Positions 18,769 to 26,594 of a DNA stretch of 64,000 bases are shown here, piece after piece. Location: the NCBI GenBank assembly GCA_016722075.1, contig JADKGW010000001.1, positions 2,170,001 to 2,234,000 on the forward strand, written 5' to 3'. Positions within the stretch are counted from its first letter, which is position 1. Every line of letters begins with the position of its first letter. The DNA is from Candidatus Kouleothrix ribensis (GTDB lineage Bacteria; Chloroflexota; Chloroflexia; Chloroflexales; Roseiflexaceae). The notes beneath the pieces were generated by a model. The model had not been told where the DNA came from. It worked only from the letters and a program-made list of their open reading frames with translations, and did not search any database. The position numbers and the translations under genes are program-made.

Positions 18769-20201
18769 TCGGCCCGCTCGGCCAGCGCGTAGAGCAGCTT
18801 CACGGCTGCGGCGTTGAAGGCGCGCTGCTGGGCCAGCACCGGCGCCAGCGCGCGCCAGGCCAGGCGCTGGGCCAGGCCACGCAGCCCGGCGGCCGGCGGC
18901 GCCTCGAGCCGCCACGAATCTTCAAGCTGGCGCATGAGCTGCTCGGTCTTCACGGCCTCTCCCTTCTGTTCACGATCGCGTGGCACGCCCTGCGCCGGCC
19001 GGGTGATCTGCGCCCGGCCGCAGAAGCGCACCAGCGGCTCAAACACACGCCCCCAGGCGAACTGCTCGGCCAGCGCACGCGCGCGCGCGCCGCACTGCGC
19101 CAGCGCGGCCGGGCCGGCCAGCAGGCTGGCGAGCGCATCGGCAGTGGCAGCTACATCGCCGGGCGGCACCACCGCGCCCAGGCCGTGCGCGCGCACCAGC
19201 GCGGCGGCGGCATCGCCATCGCTCACCAGGCTGGGCAGCCCGGCCCACAGGTGATCGAGGAAGCGCGAGCGCACAGCGGCGTAGGCGGTCTCGAGGTGGC
19301 TGCGATGCAGCGAGACGGCGATCGTCGCCTCGAGCAGGAAGTCGGCGCGGCGCGCGTAGGGCACCCACTCGTCGTAGAAGAACACGTGCCGGCCCAGCAG
19401 CCCGCGCTCGGCCGCCAGGGCGCGCGCCAGATCGGGCATGCGCATCGGCGCAGCGCCGCCAGGGTGCCGGCCGGCCAGGAACACCAGCCGGGCCTGCGGG
19501 CAGCGCGCCACCAGCGCCGGCATGGCCTCGATCAGCGTCAGCGGGTCGAGCCAATCCCACAGCCCGCCAGTCCAGAGCAGCAGCGGGTCGGATTCGCCGA
19601 TACCGGCGAGCACGCCGCGCAGCGCCGGCGCCTGGCGCTGCGGCGGGTTCGGGTCGAGCCCGAACGGTGCGACATCGATCAAGTCGCGGGCGAGCGGGTC
19701 GGCATCGGCCAGAGCAGGGGTGAGCCGGCCGGCCAGCATCAGCGCGCCGAGGTACAGGTCGCGCTGGCGCTCGGTGGCGCACACGAAGAAATCGCCGGCC
19801 GCGAGCTGCAGCGCGAGCAACCGCCGGTCGGCATCGGCGCGCGCGGCGCGCTGCTCGGCCGGGGCGGCGCGCATGTGCTCAAGATTCTCGAGCAACACCG
19901 GGTCGTACAGGTCGAGCGCGAGCGGCTGCGGGCAATGCGCCAGCTCGGGGTGCGCCGCCAGCACGAAGCCATTCGCCACCACCACATCGGCCGCGCCGAG
20001 CCAGGTGGCCAGCGACGCGGCATTACCCCAGGCGTACTCACCGCAGGCAAACGCCGAGTCGGCCAGGTCGATCGGCCGGGGCGCCACCAGCGTGACAGCG
20101 CCAGACGGCGCGAGCGCGCGGGCCAGATGCCAGGCACGGATGCCAGGCCCGGCCATATGGCTGCCGACTACGTCGTGGCTGATGATCAGAATGCGCGGCA
20201 T
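18753..20201 (-). CDS. GT4-like glycosyltransferase with C-terminal helical module
   Basis: A 482-residue GT-B transferase. The N-terminus ILIISHDVVGSHMAGPGIRAWHLARAL parallels the paralogue at 6210. The donor domain contains LLWTGGLWDWLDP, YDEWVPYARRADFLLEATIAVSLH and a late glycine-rich LVSDGDAAAALV. After the catalytic fold come about 70 extra residues ending QLEDSWRLEAPPAAGL, then LAQRLAWRALAPVLAQQRAFNAAAVKLLYAL. This is the same module that occurs as free-standing proteins at 8939, 9638 and 18259. ATG at 20201 has GAGAAG upstream; an in-frame start 22 codons earlier is less likely. It converges with the gene at 18259 (16 bp overlap) and probably works on the same glycan. Confidence 0.85.
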   Translation of the reverse strand: MPRILIISHDVVGSHMAGPGIRAWHLARALAPSGAVTLVAPRPIDLADSAFACGEYAWGNAASLATWLGAADVVVANGFVLAAHPELAHCPQPLALDLYDPVLLENLEHMRAAPAEQRAARADADRRLLALQLAAGDFFVCATERQRDLYLGALMLAGRLTPALADADPLARDLIDVAPFGLDPNPPQRQAPALRGVLAGIGESDPLLLWTGGLWDWLDPLTLIEAMPALVARCPQARLVFLAGRHPGGAAPMRMPDLARALAAERGLLGRHVFFYDEWVPYARRADFLLEATIAVSLHRSHLETAYAAVRSRFLDHLWAGLPSLVSDGDAAAALVRAHGLGAVVPPGDVAATADALASLLAGPAALAQCGARARALAEQFAWGRVFEPLVRFCGRAQITRPAQGVPRDREQKGEAVKTEQLMRQLEDSWRLEAPPAAGLRGLAQRLAWRALAPVLAQQRAFNAAAVKLLYALAERADQDSR

Positions 20202-20341
20202 AGCTTCTCGTGTGTGGTGTGGCGCTCGCCAGGGGCGAATGGTACTCGCGATCGGCGCCTTCGTCAAGGCAGGCTGGGCGGGGCGCTGCGCCCCCGTGCC
20301 CCTGCTGAGGCTTTCCGGGGCGCTTCGCCCCCGGCCCCCCG

Positions 20342-20370
20342 ATTAGGGGAACCCAGCCGGTTCCCCTAAT
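20342..20370. repeat. Perfect 12 bp hairpin
   Basis: Arms 20342-20353 and 20359-20370 (ATTAGGGGAACC and its complement) enclose a 5-base loop. The region 20270-20345 to its left is G/C-rich with further short inverted repeats. It is non-coding spacer between the divergent glycosyltransferase and htpG genes. Confidence 0.6.
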
Positions 20371-20580
20371 ACCCCTCCGGCAAGGGAGGCCATCTCAGCC
20401 CACTGTGTAGCGACTCATGCCCTGTGCAGGCGATTCAGGCGCTGTGTATGACGGCACGCGTATGACGGCACATGTCGTATCGCCAACAAACGCTCGGGCT
20501 GCCCAAAGGCATGCGCGCAGGACTGTGCGCATACAACAGCCTCAAATAGGGGGTCTGGGGCAACGCCCCAGCGCGGGGAT

Positions 20581-20755
20581 GCAAGGGGCCGGCGGCGGCC
20601 CCTTGCCGCGGGGTACGGGGCCGCGTAGGCCCCGCATGCGTCTCGAGCCGGCTGCAGGGTACGGGGCCGCGCAGGCCCCGAGCGCCACACGCGGGGCGCG
20701 GGGCCGCGTAGGCCCCGAGCACCACACACGCGGGGCGCGGGGCCGCGTAGGCCCC
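20581..20755. repeat. Cluster of GGGGCC-N5-GGCCCC palindromes
   Basis: A hairpin at 20581-20606 (11 bp arms) is followed by four near-identical 17-base palindromes, GGGGCCGCGTAGGCCCC or a one-base variant, at 20617, 20663, 20700 and 20739. Each is embedded in a longer repeat that includes CACACGCGGGGCGC. Together they fill the region upstream of the htpG promoter. No gene is seen in 20202-20862. Confidence 0.75.
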
Positions 20756-20784
20756 GCAAAAACACCTGAAGCCCACCAACCCAC

Positions 20785-20813
20785 TTGCCGAAGTGACGAT
20801 CTTTCGCTATTAT
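20785..20813 (+). promoter_or_regulatory. htpG promoter
   Basis: TTGCCG (20785-20790), a 17 bp spacer and TATTAT (20808-20813). The CIRCE-like operator begins at the last base of the -10, so bound HrcA would block initiation. Confidence 0.65.
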
Positions 20814-20839
20814 TAGCACTGTCACAAACACACTGCTAA
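20813..20839 (+). promoter_or_regulatory. CIRCE-like HrcA operator
   Basis: TTAGCACTG, nine bases, CACTGCTAA. The HrcA/CIRCE consensus is TTAGCACTC-N9-GAGTGCTAA; here the spacing is exact and each arm differs from consensus by one or two bases, with one mismatch between arms. It overlaps the transcription start of htpG. HrcA control of a heat-shock gene is established for groE/dnaK; its use for htpG here is inferred from position. Confidence 0.75.
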
Positions 20840-20862
20840 ATAGCCCAGATGGAGGTTGAGGG

Positions 20863-22734
20863 ATGACAAGCCAAGCCACCGAGCACCCAGCTACCGAGCC
20901 AACGCCCGTACCATTTCGCGCCGAGGTCAAGCAGCTGCTGCATATCCTCGCGCACTCGCTGTACACCGACCGCGAGATCTTCTTGCGTGAGCTGATCTCG
21001 AACGCATCCGACGCGCTGTACCGCATGCAGTTCGAGATGCTGACCAACCAGGCGGTGCTCGACCCCGAGGCCGAGCTGGCCATCCGCGTCAGCGGCGACG
21101 AGGCCGCCAAGACGGTCACGATCACCGATACCGGCATCGGCATGACCCGCGAGGAGCTGATCGAGAACCTCGGCACGATCGCGCAGTCGGGCGCGCGCGC
21201 GTTGATGGAGCGGCTCGAGGCCGGCCAGAAGGGCGAGATCATCGGCCAGTTCGGCGTCGGCTTCTACTCGGCGTTTGTGGTGGCCGACGAAGTCACGGTG
21301 ATCTCGCGCTCGTTCCACCCCGAGGCCCAGGCCGCGCTGTGGCGCGCCACCGGCGGCGATACCTTCACGATCGAGCCGGCCGAGCAGGCCCAGCGCGGCA
21401 CCACGATCATCCTGAAGCTGAAGGACGACGCCGGCGAGTTCGCGCAGGATTGGAAGCTGCGCCAGGTGATCAAGAAGCATTCCGACTTCGTGGCCTGGCC
21501 GGTGTATGTGGGCGATGAGCGCGCCAACCAGCAGACCGCGCTGTGGCGCCAGGCGCCGCGCAATGTCGAGGCCGAGAAGTACCCCGAGTTCTACCGCCAG
21601 CTGACGATGGATTTCGAGCAGCCGCTGCTGCACCTGCACCTCTCGACCGACGCGCCGGTCGATCTGCACACCATCCTGTTCGTGCCGGCGCGCCGCGAGC
21701 GCGGCATGATCGAGCGGCGGATCGAGGGTAAGATCAAGCTCTATTCGCGTAAGGTGCTGATCCAGGAAGAGGCCAAGGACCTGCTGCCAAGCTACTACCG
21801 CTTCGTCGAGGGTGTGGTCGACAGCGAAGACCTGCCGTTGAATGTGTCGCGCGAGATGGTGCAGAGCAACCCGGCCATGGCCCGGATCAAGAAGACTCTG
21901 AGCGGGCGCCTGACCAAGGAGCTAAGCGAGCTGGCCGAGCAGAATGCCACTCAGTACGCCGCGTTCTGGAAAGAGTTCGGCGTGTTCATCAAAGAGGGCA
22001 TCGCCGCCGAGTATAGTGCGCGCACCGACCTGCTGCCGCTGCTGCGCTTCCACAGCACCAGCTCGGGCGACGACCTGACATCGCTGGCCGACTACAAGGG
22101 CCGCATGGTCGAGGGCCAGAGCGAGATCTACTATGTGATGGGCAACGACCTCGAGAGCGTGCGCCGTAGCCCGCACCTCGAGGCGCTCGAAGAGCGCGGC
22201 ATCGAGGCGCTGCTGCTGGTCGAGATGATGGATGGGTTCATGCTCACGGGGCTGCGCGAGTACGAGGGCCACAAGCTGCGCAATGTCGATGACCCCAACC
22301 TGACGCTGCCGGGCGAGGCCAAGCCCAGCGAGGTGAGCGTCAGCGACGAGCAGTTCGCGCAGCTGGTCACGGCGTTCAAGCAGCAGCTGGGCGAGCGGGT
22401 CACCAGCGTGCGCGCCTCGAATGCGCTGCGCCACAGCCCGGCCCGGCTGGTCGCGCCCGACGACACACCCAACCGCGAGATGGAGCGCATCCAGCGCATG
22501 CTCGAGCGCGACTTCAAGGTGCCGGCGCGGATCATCGAGCTGAACCGCGGCCACCAGCTGATCGCCAACCTGGCCCGGCTGCTCGAGGCCCAGCCCGGCG
22601 ACGCGCTGGCCGGCGTGCTGATCGAGCAGATCTACGAGAGCGCGCTGCTGATCGAGGGGCTGCACCCCAACCCGGCCAGCATGGTCGAGCGCATCCAGAA
22701 GCTCATGGAGGCGGCCGCGCGGCCGGCCGATTAG
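20863..22734 (+). CDS. htpG: HSP90-family chaperone HtpG
   Basis: Cytoplasmic ATP-dependent chaperone, 623 residues, usual length for bacterial HtpG. The GHKL ATPase domain has all signatures: ELISNASDALYR (near 43), DTGIGMT (near 93), IGQFGVGFYSAF (near 126) and RGTTI (near 182). The middle domain carries the conserved SRKVLIQEE and LPLNVSREMVQ, and the C-terminal dimerisation domain ends at about residue 618. The GGAGG at 20851-20855 sits 7 bp before the ATG. A CIRCE-like operator and promoter directly upstream suggest heat-shock repression by HrcA. It is convergent with the signal peptidase gene, which ends 7 bp beyond its stop. Confidence 0.97.
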   Translation: MTSQATEHPATEPTPVPFRAEVKQLLHILAHSLYTDREIFLRELISNASDALYRMQFEMLTNQAVLDPEAELAIRVSGDEAAKTVTITDTGIGMTREELIENLGTIAQSGARALMERLEAGQKGEIIGQFGVGFYSAFVVADEVTVISRSFHPEAQAALWRATGGDTFTIEPAEQAQRGTTIILKLKDDAGEFAQDWKLRQVIKKHSDFVAWPVYVGDERANQQTALWRQAPRNVEAEKYPEFYRQLTMDFEQPLLHLHLSTDAPVDLHTILFVPARRERGMIERRIEGKIKLYSRKVLIQEEAKDLLPSYYRFVEGVVDSEDLPLNVSREMVQSNPAMARIKKTLSGRLTKELSELAEQNATQYAAFWKEFGVFIKEGIAAEYSARTDLLPLLRFHSTSSGDDLTSLADYKGRMVEGQSEIYYVMGNDLESVRRSPHLEALEERGIEALLLVEMMDGFMLTGLREYEGHKLRNVDDPNLTLPGEAKPSEVSVSDEQFAQLVTAFKQQLGERVTSVRASNALRHSPARLVAPDDTPNREMERIQRMLERDFKVPARIIELNRGHQLIANLARLLEAQPGDALAGVLIEQIYESALLIEGLHPNPASMVERIQKLMEAAARPAD

Positions 22735-22741
22735 CTCTGCG

Positions 22742-23341
22742 CTATGGAAAGAGCTCGGCCTGGTTGAGCGGCCAGTAGCGCAGCACCACCCGCCCGACAA
22801 TCTGGTCGGCTGTGATCGGGCCGAAGCTACGCGAGTCGAGGCTATTCAGGCGGTTATCGCCCATCACGAAGTAGGTGTCGGGCGCGAGCGTGAATGGGCC
22901 GCAGGTTGTGCCGCAGCTGGTGGACAGGCCATGGATGTAGGGTTCGTCGATCGCGGCGCCGTTGATCAGCACCTGCCCACCATTGATCTCGAGCGTGTCG
23001 CCGGGCAGGCCAACCACGCGCTTGATCAGCGCGTCTTCGTCGCGCGCGAGCGAGCGGTAGAACACGACAACCTGGCCGCGCTGGAGCGCAAAGGGCGAGC
23101 TGCTGCGCGACTCGGCCGCGTGCGCGGTGCGCACAAACACGTTGGCCCAGAGGCCGTCGAGCTTGCTGACCAGCACGCGCTGGCCCTCGTGAAAGGTCGG
23201 CTCCATGCTGATCTGATGCACCTCGAAGCGCCCGATCAGCGCCGAGAGCGCCAGGAACAGCACCAGCGCCTGCACGCCGGTCCATATGAAATCGAGTAGT
23301 GTCGAGCGCCGGCGGCGCGGCGGCTGAACTTGCTCTATCAC
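22742..23341 (-). CDS. lepB: Type I signal peptidase
   Basis: Cleaves signal peptides from exported proteins at the outer face of the membrane. One N-terminal TM (about 17-37) precedes the catalytic serine (Ser45 in QISMEPTF). The general-base lysine is in the next box (LIKRVVGLPGD, Lys107). Box D (FVMGDNRLNSLDSRSFG) and a late GRVVLRYWP complete the S26 family pattern. The 199-residue length fits a Gram-positive-like enzyme. The start is GTG at 23341 with GGGAG upstream and an extended -10 (TGC-TAAAAT) at 23380-23388. Not obviously in an operon. Confidence 0.95.
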   Translation of the reverse strand: MIEQVQPPRRRRSTLLDFIWTGVQALVLFLALSALIGRFEVHQISMEPTFHEGQRVLVSKLDGLWANVFVRTAHAAESRSSSPFALQRGQVVVFYRSLARDEDALIKRVVGLPGDTLEINGGQVLINGAAIDEPYIHGLSTSCGTTCGPFTLAPDTYFVMGDNRLNSLDSRSFGPITADQIVGRVVLRYWPLNQAELFP

Positions 23342-23379
23342 CAGCGGTCTCCCGTATCGGTCAATCGGTTACTTGCTCC

Positions 23380-23388
23380 ATTTTAGCA
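23380..23388 (-). promoter_or_regulatory. Extended -10 promoter for lepB
   Basis: On the minus strand TAAAAT (23380-23385) is preceded by TGC. The transcript start would be about 30 bases before the GTG start at 23341. Confidence 0.55.
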
Positions 23389-23535
23389 CACTCTCGCTCG
23401 CACGCCCGTGCGATTTTGATCACAAATCGCGTCTGCATACGCAGACGCGATTCTGTCCGTGGTCAATGGCAGGGCCTAGTTGGCCGCTTTCAGGTGTAGG
23501 GCTTTTGTCCAGCACGCTGGGTCACGTGGATACCC

Positions 23536-23662
23536 CTCCCCCGTACCCCCCTCCCCGTGTGCGGGGAGGGGGTGAGCATGTGGCGTTCCAATGCGCTTGC
23601 TTCGCGAGCGCATTGGAACGTCCACAGGATACCCCCCTCTCCCTGTGTGGGAGAGGGGGGCA
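23536..23662. repeat. Palindrome cluster in lepB-MFS spacer
   Basis: Three inverted repeats in series: a C/G-run hairpin at about 23549-23572, a 16 bp-arm hairpin at 23584-23620 (CGTTCCAATGCGCT and complement), and another C/G-run hairpin at about 23630-23662. The outer two repeat the same CCCCTCTCCC-GTGTGNG-GGGAGGGGG design. A related pair occurs at about 57785-57865. The rest of 23342-23865 holds fragments of the nested palindromic element (about 23735-23835) and no gene. Confidence 0.65.
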
Positions 23663-23865
23663 GGGGGGTGAGGGTCGATCGCACGGGAACGCGATCAACG
23701 AAAAACCTCCCACTTGAAAGCTACGCGGCCGGCGTTCTTTTGCCTGCGCCGCGAAAAACATAGGGCTTACGCCGTTGCGCTGTTCCGCAGCGCGCTGCGG
23801 CGCTGTTTGCCTGCGGCAGAGCGCGCCAGGCGCAAATTTCAGCAATGAACCGCAGGCACCACCGC

Positions 23866-25497
23866 CTAATGCGCGGCCGGCCTGGGCGGTGCCTCGCCCA
23901 CAGCCGTGCGGCCGGCCCAGGCGCGCGGCCAGCCCGGCATGAACAGCCCGATTACGATCGCCACCAGCGACACGTAGAAGGTCAGCCGGTAGGCGCGCTC
24001 AAAGCCGATCAGGTTTTCGTGGCAGGCCTGCTGCACGCCCGCCAGCGCCTGCGCGCGCGCAAACTGCGGCACGCCCGGCGGCACGTTCTGCTCGGCCGGC
24101 ACCCCCGGCGTCTCGCACAGGCCAAACGGCGCCGTGCTGGCCTGCTGGCCGGCCTGCTCTTGAAACTGGCGGCCCAGATCTTTCACAGTTGGCGAGAGCG
24201 CGCTGGCCAGCACGGTGGCCAGAATCGCCACGCCGATCGACTGCACCACGAAGCGCGTGCCATTGATCAGCGACGAGCCGCGCGCCAGTGCCTGCCGCGG
24301 CACGGATGCCAGCGCGGTGGCGAAGGTGGTCTGCACAGTCATGCCCAGCGCCGCGCCGCGCAGCGCCAGCAGCAGCAGGATGGTGCCGATCGGTGTGGCG
24401 GCCTGGATCTGCGCGAGCTGCCAGGTGTTGATCGCCAGCAGCGTGAAGCCGATGACGATCAGCACGCGCGGGCCGATCCGGTCGTACAGCCGCCCGGCCA
24501 GCGGCGTAATCACGCCCGAGGTCAGCGCCAGCGGCAGCAGCGTAAAGCCCGTCTCGAGCGCGGTGCGGCCGCGCAGGGCCTGCAGGTACACCGGCATCAG
24601 GAACTCGGCGCCAAACAGCCCGATCACCGTGACGTAGCCGATCAGGCTGGCGGTGAGGAACGCCGGCTTGCCGAACAGCCGCAGGTTTAGCAGCGGCTCT
24701 TTGGCCACGAACAGCTCGATCAGCGCGAATGCGGCCAGCGCCACGCCGCCGATCGCGAACCACACCAGCACATTACGCGCGCCCCAGCCCTGGTCGGCGG
24801 CGATCGACGCGGCATACAGCACCGACCCAAAGCCAACCACCGCCGTCGCCAGGCCAAGCGGGTCGAGCGCGGGCGTATGCGCCTGCCGGCGCTCGCGCAG
24901 GAAGCGCGTGGCCAGAAACACGCCGGCGATGCCGATCGGGATGTTGATGAAGAAGATCCAGCGCCACAGGCCCTGGTCGACCAGCAGGCCGCCCAGGATC
25001 GGGCCGAGCGCGGGCGCCACCACCAGCGCAATACCGAAGATGCCGAGCGCGGTGCCTTGCTCTTTGGGCGGGAAGGTGCTGAACAGCAGCGCCGCGCCAA
25101 GCGGCTGCGCGATGCCGCCGCCGAAGCCCTGCACTGCGCGGGCGGCCACCAGGAGCCAGATGCTCGACGACACGATTGGCGCCAGGCCGCATAGCAGCGA
25201 GCCAAACACGAACAACGCCAGGCCGCCGACATACATGCGCTTGATGCCGAATCGATCGGCCAGAAAGCCCGAAAGTGGCGTGGCGATGCCCAGCGCCAGC
25301 ACGTAGATGCTGATCACCCACTGCGAGTCGTTCAGGCTGGTATTGTACTCGCGGCGGATGGTCTGGAACGCGACGTTGACGACCGTCGTGTCGAGAATGA
25401 TCATGAAGATGCCGAAGATTACCGAGATGAGCACCTTCCATTTATACGCCAGCCGCCCCTCAGGCTGTGGCTCGGCGGCTACAGGGCCATAGGACAT
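23866..25497 (-). CDS. MFS drug/proton antiporter, DHA2 (14-TM) family
   Basis: Integral membrane exporter of the EmrB/QacA type; 543 residues with 14 predicted TM segments. Motif A variant GFLADRFGIKRMYV lies after TM2, the DHA2 signature LDTTVVNVAFQTI is in TM1, and motif C-like GPILGGLLVDQGLWRWIFFINIPIG is in TM5. It would expel hydrophobic drugs or metabolites using the proton gradient. The ATG at 25497 has AAGGAG 8 bp upstream. The large loop between the last TMs (about residues 425-495, Gln/Pro-rich) is typical. No adjacent regulator or membrane-fusion protein is seen, so the substrate is unknown. Confidence 0.92.
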   Translation of the reverse strand: MSYGPVAAEPQPEGRLAYKWKVLISVIFGIFMIILDTTVVNVAFQTIRREYNTSLNDSQWVISIYVLALGIATPLSGFLADRFGIKRMYVGGLALFVFGSLLCGLAPIVSSSIWLLVAARAVQGFGGGIAQPLGAALLFSTFPPKEQGTALGIFGIALVVAPALGPILGGLLVDQGLWRWIFFINIPIGIAGVFLATRFLRERRQAHTPALDPLGLATAVVGFGSVLYAASIAADQGWGARNVLVWFAIGGVALAAFALIELFVAKEPLLNLRLFGKPAFLTASLIGYVTVIGLFGAEFLMPVYLQALRGRTALETGFTLLPLALTSGVITPLAGRLYDRIGPRVLIVIGFTLLAINTWQLAQIQAATPIGTILLLLALRGAALGMTVQTTFATALASVPRQALARGSSLINGTRFVVQSIGVAILATVLASALSPTVKDLGRQFQEQAGQQASTAPFGLCETPGVPAEQNVPPGVPQFARAQALAGVQQACHENLIGFERAYRLTFYVSLVAIVIGLFMPGWPRAWAGRTAVGEAPPRPAAH

Positions 25498-25785
25498 ACG
25501 CAGGACTCCTTGCTATTCGGCATGATGCTGATTGCTGTGGGCAGTATGCGCGGCAGCATCCGCCGCGCATCGGCCCGCGATCGGGCGCTGCTCCGCTGGC
25601 GCACTGCCAGCTGCGCCTGGCTGTATTCGTCCAGATTTAGTATCAGGCTGAGTTTGCGATAGTACGGGGGATCGCGTGGGGTGGATGTGTGGTGGCCAGG
25701 GCGAGGCTACTGCTCGCCCCGCTGCAGTGGGCTTACAGCACGGCCCGAACCGCGGGGGCGTGCTGTAAGCTACGCATCTTCCGTG

Positions 25786-26364
25786 CTACTGATGCTCGCC
25801 GGCAGCGCGCGCCGCCAGCCAGCGCTCAATCGCCTCGGCGTGTTTCTGGTAGTGCCGGTACGACTGGAACGGCAGCATCACCACGAGCGATCGGTCGTTG
25901 AAGATGGTGTGCGGCACGGCCAGGGCAGCCTCGTCGAGCTGCTCGACCGCCGCGTACAGTGCGTCGTAGGCGGCGCGGCCGAGCGTAAGCGCCTCGGCTG
26001 GCGCGCGGCCGGCGTAATCGGCCACAAACAGCGCATTCAGCTGATCGCTCGCGAGCTGCTCCACGTCGTCGGGCAGCTCGGGATGCTCCTGCCGGTAGAT
26101 CGCCAGCCGGCCGTTGTAGTAGGCATCGAGCGCGGCAACCTCGTCGGCCGCGATACGGCCATGCTGGCGCAGGTCGCTGGCATGCGCCGCCGCGTATGCC
26201 TCGTATGGCGTCACATGCGCCAGAATGTCGCACACCGACCAGCTGCCCTCGACGCCGGGTATGGTCAGCGCGGCCGGGTCGACCCGCGCCAGCAGCGCTT
26301 CCCATTCGGCGCGCCCGTGCGCCAGTGCCGCCAGTAGTGTCGCCTTGTCGGTTGGTGCCTCCAT
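25786..26364 (-). CDS. DinB/DfsB-like four-helix protein
   Basis: A 192-residue soluble protein of the DinB-like superfamily, nearest in pattern to the ClbS/DfsB branch (KATLLAALAHGRAEWEALLARV at the start, then GSWSVCDILAHVTPYEAY). The first metal-site His of DinB enzymes is present (ILAHVTPYE), and a late H-Y-Q-K-H-A-E-A-I helix provides two more. Members include thiol-dependent transferases and ClbS, which detoxifies colibactin; no specific role can be given here. The start at 26364 is set by AAAGGAG 9 bp upstream; a longer reading frame upstream runs through a repeat element and is not used. Stand-alone gene. Confidence 0.75.
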   Translation of the reverse strand: MEAPTDKATLLAALAHGRAEWEALLARVDPAALTIPGVEGSWSVCDILAHVTPYEAYAAAHASDLRQHGRIAADEVAALDAYYNGRLAIYRQEHPELPDDVEQLASDQLNALFVADYAGRAPAEALTLGRAAYDALYAAVEQLDEAALAVPHTIFNDRSLVVMLPFQSYRHYQKHAEAIERWLAARAAGEHQ

Positions 26365-26454
26365 TGGTGCATGCTCCTTTCGGTTGGTTCCTTGCAGCAG
26401 GCATATGCCTACTATGCAGACGTCTGGAGCAGGCCTCCTATTACAGGTGGCTTT

Positions 26455-26580
26455 ACGCGGTTGGCGCGCAGCCTGCGGTAGAGCGCGCCGCATCAAGCTG
26501 CGGAACAACGCAGCTGCGTACGCCCTAACAAAATGGGCTTCTGCCGCAGGCCAAAACGCCAGCTGCATACGCCCTGCACC
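26455..26580. repeat. Degenerate nested palindromic element
   Basis: It contains GCCTGCGGTAGAGCG at about 26469 and TTCTGCCGCAGGCC at about 26540, with inner short inverted repeats (AAGCTGCGGAACAACGCAGCT) and GCGTACGCC-type tails. It matches the outer arms of the elements at 7662 and 49192 but is rearranged. It lies between the genes starting at 26364 and ending at 26595. Confidence 0.55.
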
Positions 26581-26594
26581 ATTACGGCCGGCGC

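Noticed and set aside
20581..20755. rRNA or tRNA-like structure in the G/C-rich palindromes
   Set aside because: Only simple repeated hairpins are seen; no tRNA arms, anticodon loop or conserved rRNA core.
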